The notes beneath the pieces are model-generated. The model had not been told where the DNA came from, ran no database searches, and worked only from the letters and a program-made list of their open reading frames with translations. From contig NZ_LROM01000072.1 of the NCBI RefSeq assembly GCF_001758785.1, forward strand, positions 1-64,000: DNA of 64,000 nucleotides, read 5' to 3'. Each line of letters opens with the position of its first letter. The stretch's first letter is position 1. The position numbers were made by a program, and so were the translations under genes. The DNA is from Duganella phyllosphaerae. Lineage in GTDB: Bacteria; Pseudomonadota; Gammaproteobacteria; Burkholderiales; Burkholderiaceae_D. Below are positions 62,944-64,000 of this stretch, one piece after another.

Positions 62944-63564
62944 TCATTCGGTGCTGGCAGCGCCCAATTGGGCAGCGGTCCCGAAGCTATGTTGATAGAC
63001 GAAGGTCTCGAGCGGGTGGCGGTCGCTGGGCACGTCACGCTCGCGCAGTCCGTCCGGCAAATCGGCGCGCGCGCCCTCCCTGCCAACCGCAATGATCGCT
63101 TCCGGCCGCATATTAGACGGCAATTGCAGCACGCTCGTCGCACGTTCGACGTCGAAGCCCGTCATCGCGTGCGTGCTCAGTCCGATGCTTGACGCCTGCA
63201 GCGCCAGCAGCGCCCAAGCAGCGCCAGCATCAAAGCTGTGGCTATACGATGGCTGCCGTTCGCCAGGCGTCTTGGTGGCGACATCGACTTCCGAGCAAAT
63301 ACAGATCAACGCACCTGCCGCGCCGGCCCAGCCCTGGTTGAACGGGATCAGCAGATCACGCATGGCATCCCAACCGGCATCCCCGCGCAAGGCAAAAACG
63401 AAGCGCCATGGCTGCATGTTGAAGGCGGACGGCGCCCAGCGCGCCGCTTCGAACAGCGCGGCCAGTTCTTTGCGGTCAACCGGTGCAGTGCGGTCGAAGG
63501 CGCGGGTGGACCAGCGCTCCAGGATCACGGGCAGGATGGGATGGTGAGAAACGCGAGTGTTCAC
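62944..63564 (-). CDS. Nitroreductase-family flavoprotein
   Basis: A 206-residue FMN enzyme from GTG 63564 (AAGGACT upstream). ERWSTRAFDRTAPVDRKELAALFEAARWAPSAFNMQPWRFV is the N-terminal FMN-binding region of the nitroreductase family, and IIAVGREG lies near the C-terminus. It may reduce nitroaromatics with NAD(P)H; in a locus for 3-hydroxyanthranilate, the known end point of 2-nitrobenzoate degradation, this is suggestive. However, the 2-nitrobenzoate reductase NbaA is, as I recall, of another flavin family, and many nitroreductases serve other dehydrogenations. Confidence 0.85.
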   Translation of the reverse strand: MNTRVSHHPILPVILERWSTRAFDRTAPVDRKELAALFEAARWAPSAFNMQPWRFVFALRGDAGWDAMRDLLIPFNQGWAGAAGALICICSEVDVATKTPGERQPSYSHSFDAGAAWALLALQASSIGLSTHAMTGFDVERATSVLQLPSNMRPEAIIAVGREGARADLPDGLRERDVPSDRHPLETFVYQHSFGTAAQLGAASTE

Positions 63565-63623
63565 GATAAGTCCTTTAGCAGCGGGCCAACCTTGGCCCGC
63601 CGGGTGTTGATTGTTCCGAAAGC

Positions 63624-64000
63624 TCAAGCAGGGAGCGCGCCGGTGCAGGCCATGCGGCCGTCGACCCACAGCAGTGGATCGATGGTGGGATGACAATAGA
63701 CTTCCGTCACTTCCCCGATGAAAATGGTATGTGTCGCCACCTCCATGGTCGCCGAGACCACGCAGACCAGGCTGGCCACCGCGTCGTTCAGGATCGGCAA
63801 GCCATTGCCCGCAGCAATCCAGTCGCCGACTTCGAATCGCTCACGGCCCTTTTTTTGACCGCTGAAGATACCGACGATTTCGGCATGCCGTTCGGCCAGC
63901 AAATTGACGCAGAAGCGCCCTTCCTGCTTCAACACCGGTGACAGGCTTGCGTTGCGGTTGACCGCCACCAGCAGCGTCGGTGGATCGGTGGCGACCGACG
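63624..64000 (-). CDS. Flavin reductase family protein (HpaC-like), 5' end outside the window
   Basis: The visible 125 codons contain LLVAVNRNASLSPVLKQEGRFCVNLLAERHAEIVGIFSG and the closing segment HTIFIGEVTEVYCHPTIDPLLWVDGRM, which are diagnostic of FMN/FAD reductases that feed two-component monooxygenases (HpaC, HsaB type). The frame runs off the window edge at 64000; an internal ATG at 63968 is not the true start. A partner oxygenase is therefore expected just beyond the edge. In Geobacillus a reductase plus FAD monooxygenase pair makes 3-hydroxyanthranilate from anthranilate, which would suit this cluster. Confidence 0.88.
   Translation of the reverse strand, partial: SVATDPPTLLVAVNRNASLSPVLKQEGRFCVNLLAERHAEIVGIFSGQKKGRERFEVGDWIAAGNGLPILNDAVASLVCVVSATMEVATHTIFIGEVTEVYCHPTIDPLLWVDGRMACTGALPA

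Overview
The window looks like chromosome from a GC-rich betaproteobacterium, most likely Burkholderiales and plausibly an Oxalobacteraceae relative (Massilia/Duganella/Janthinobacterium type). The grounds are codon use, Burkholderia/Neisseria-type porins, AAHS and NCS1 transporters, many LysR and AraC regulators, and an nba-type 3-hydroxyanthranilate pathway. The assignment is inference from gene content. I saw no rRNA, tRNA or CRISPR array.

Layout. (1) 1-6970: an AT-richer competition island on the minus strand. It holds the 3' part of a filamentous haemagglutinin/CdiA-type gene, a candidate immunity gene, an 80-bp relic of a second immunity gene, and an orphan toxin-immunity pair. The haemagglutinin gene is cut at its 5' side by a complete IS3-family element (5302-6970) with no target duplication, and its toxin tip carries an in-frame stop. 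(2) 7187-11490: AraC regulator, TonB-dependent siderophore receptor and two small genes, with a near-identical motif before the regulator and before the receptor. (3) 11671-31508: a large aromatic-catabolism cluster. A minus-strand operon encodes an arylpyruvate-type ferredoxin oxidoreductase (two subunits), nitrilase, gentisate-type dioxygenase, fumarylacetoacetate-hydrolase-family enzyme, maleate isomerase, flavodoxin and AAHS transporter. Next come two phytoene-desaturase-like oxidoreductases, a porin and a cyclase-family hydrolase. A LysR regulator is divergent, and a thioesterase sits opposite a bifunctional salicylyl-CoA/anthraniloyl-CoA monooxygenase. (4) 31584-37734: two chemoreceptors (one frameshifted), an AraC regulator and an NCS1 permease. 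(5) 38044-47629: a three-subunit FAD/2Fe-2S amino-acid dehydrogenase with a DapA-family enzyme and XRE-cupin regulator, divergent from a DUF3311/sodium-solute symporter, VOC, RidA and OprB porin operon. (6) 47857-49435: a small PstS-like protein and a porin gene broken by one stop codon. (7) 49497-64000: a complete route from 3-hydroxyanthranilate to pyruvate and acetyl-CoA, followed upstream by DUF1329/DUF1302 envelope proteins, a benzoate/aminobenzoate-CoA-ligase-like enzyme, a nitroreductase and a flavin reductase that runs off the window.

How they may work together. Regions 3 and 7 both fit breakdown of ortho-substituted benzoates and indole/tryptophan-derived aromatics. The cyclase-family hydrolase resembles isatin hydrolase, and the product of that reaction, isatinate, is an aryl-2-oxoacid that an IorAB-like enzyme could turn into anthraniloyl-CoA, a possible substrate of the bifunctional monooxygenase. 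A salicylate-to-gentisate route explains many of the same genes equally well. Region 7 is firm: the 3-hydroxyanthranilate dioxygenase carries every metal, substrate and rubredoxin-like residue of its family.

The clearest regulatory find is a 17-bp dyad present twice in the divergent region 43054-43329, each copy just past the -10 box of a good sigma-70 promoter. Three genes each carry a single disabling lesion (TAA at 2384, 1-nt insertion near 34870, TAG at 48794). This suggests either recent decay or sequence errors.
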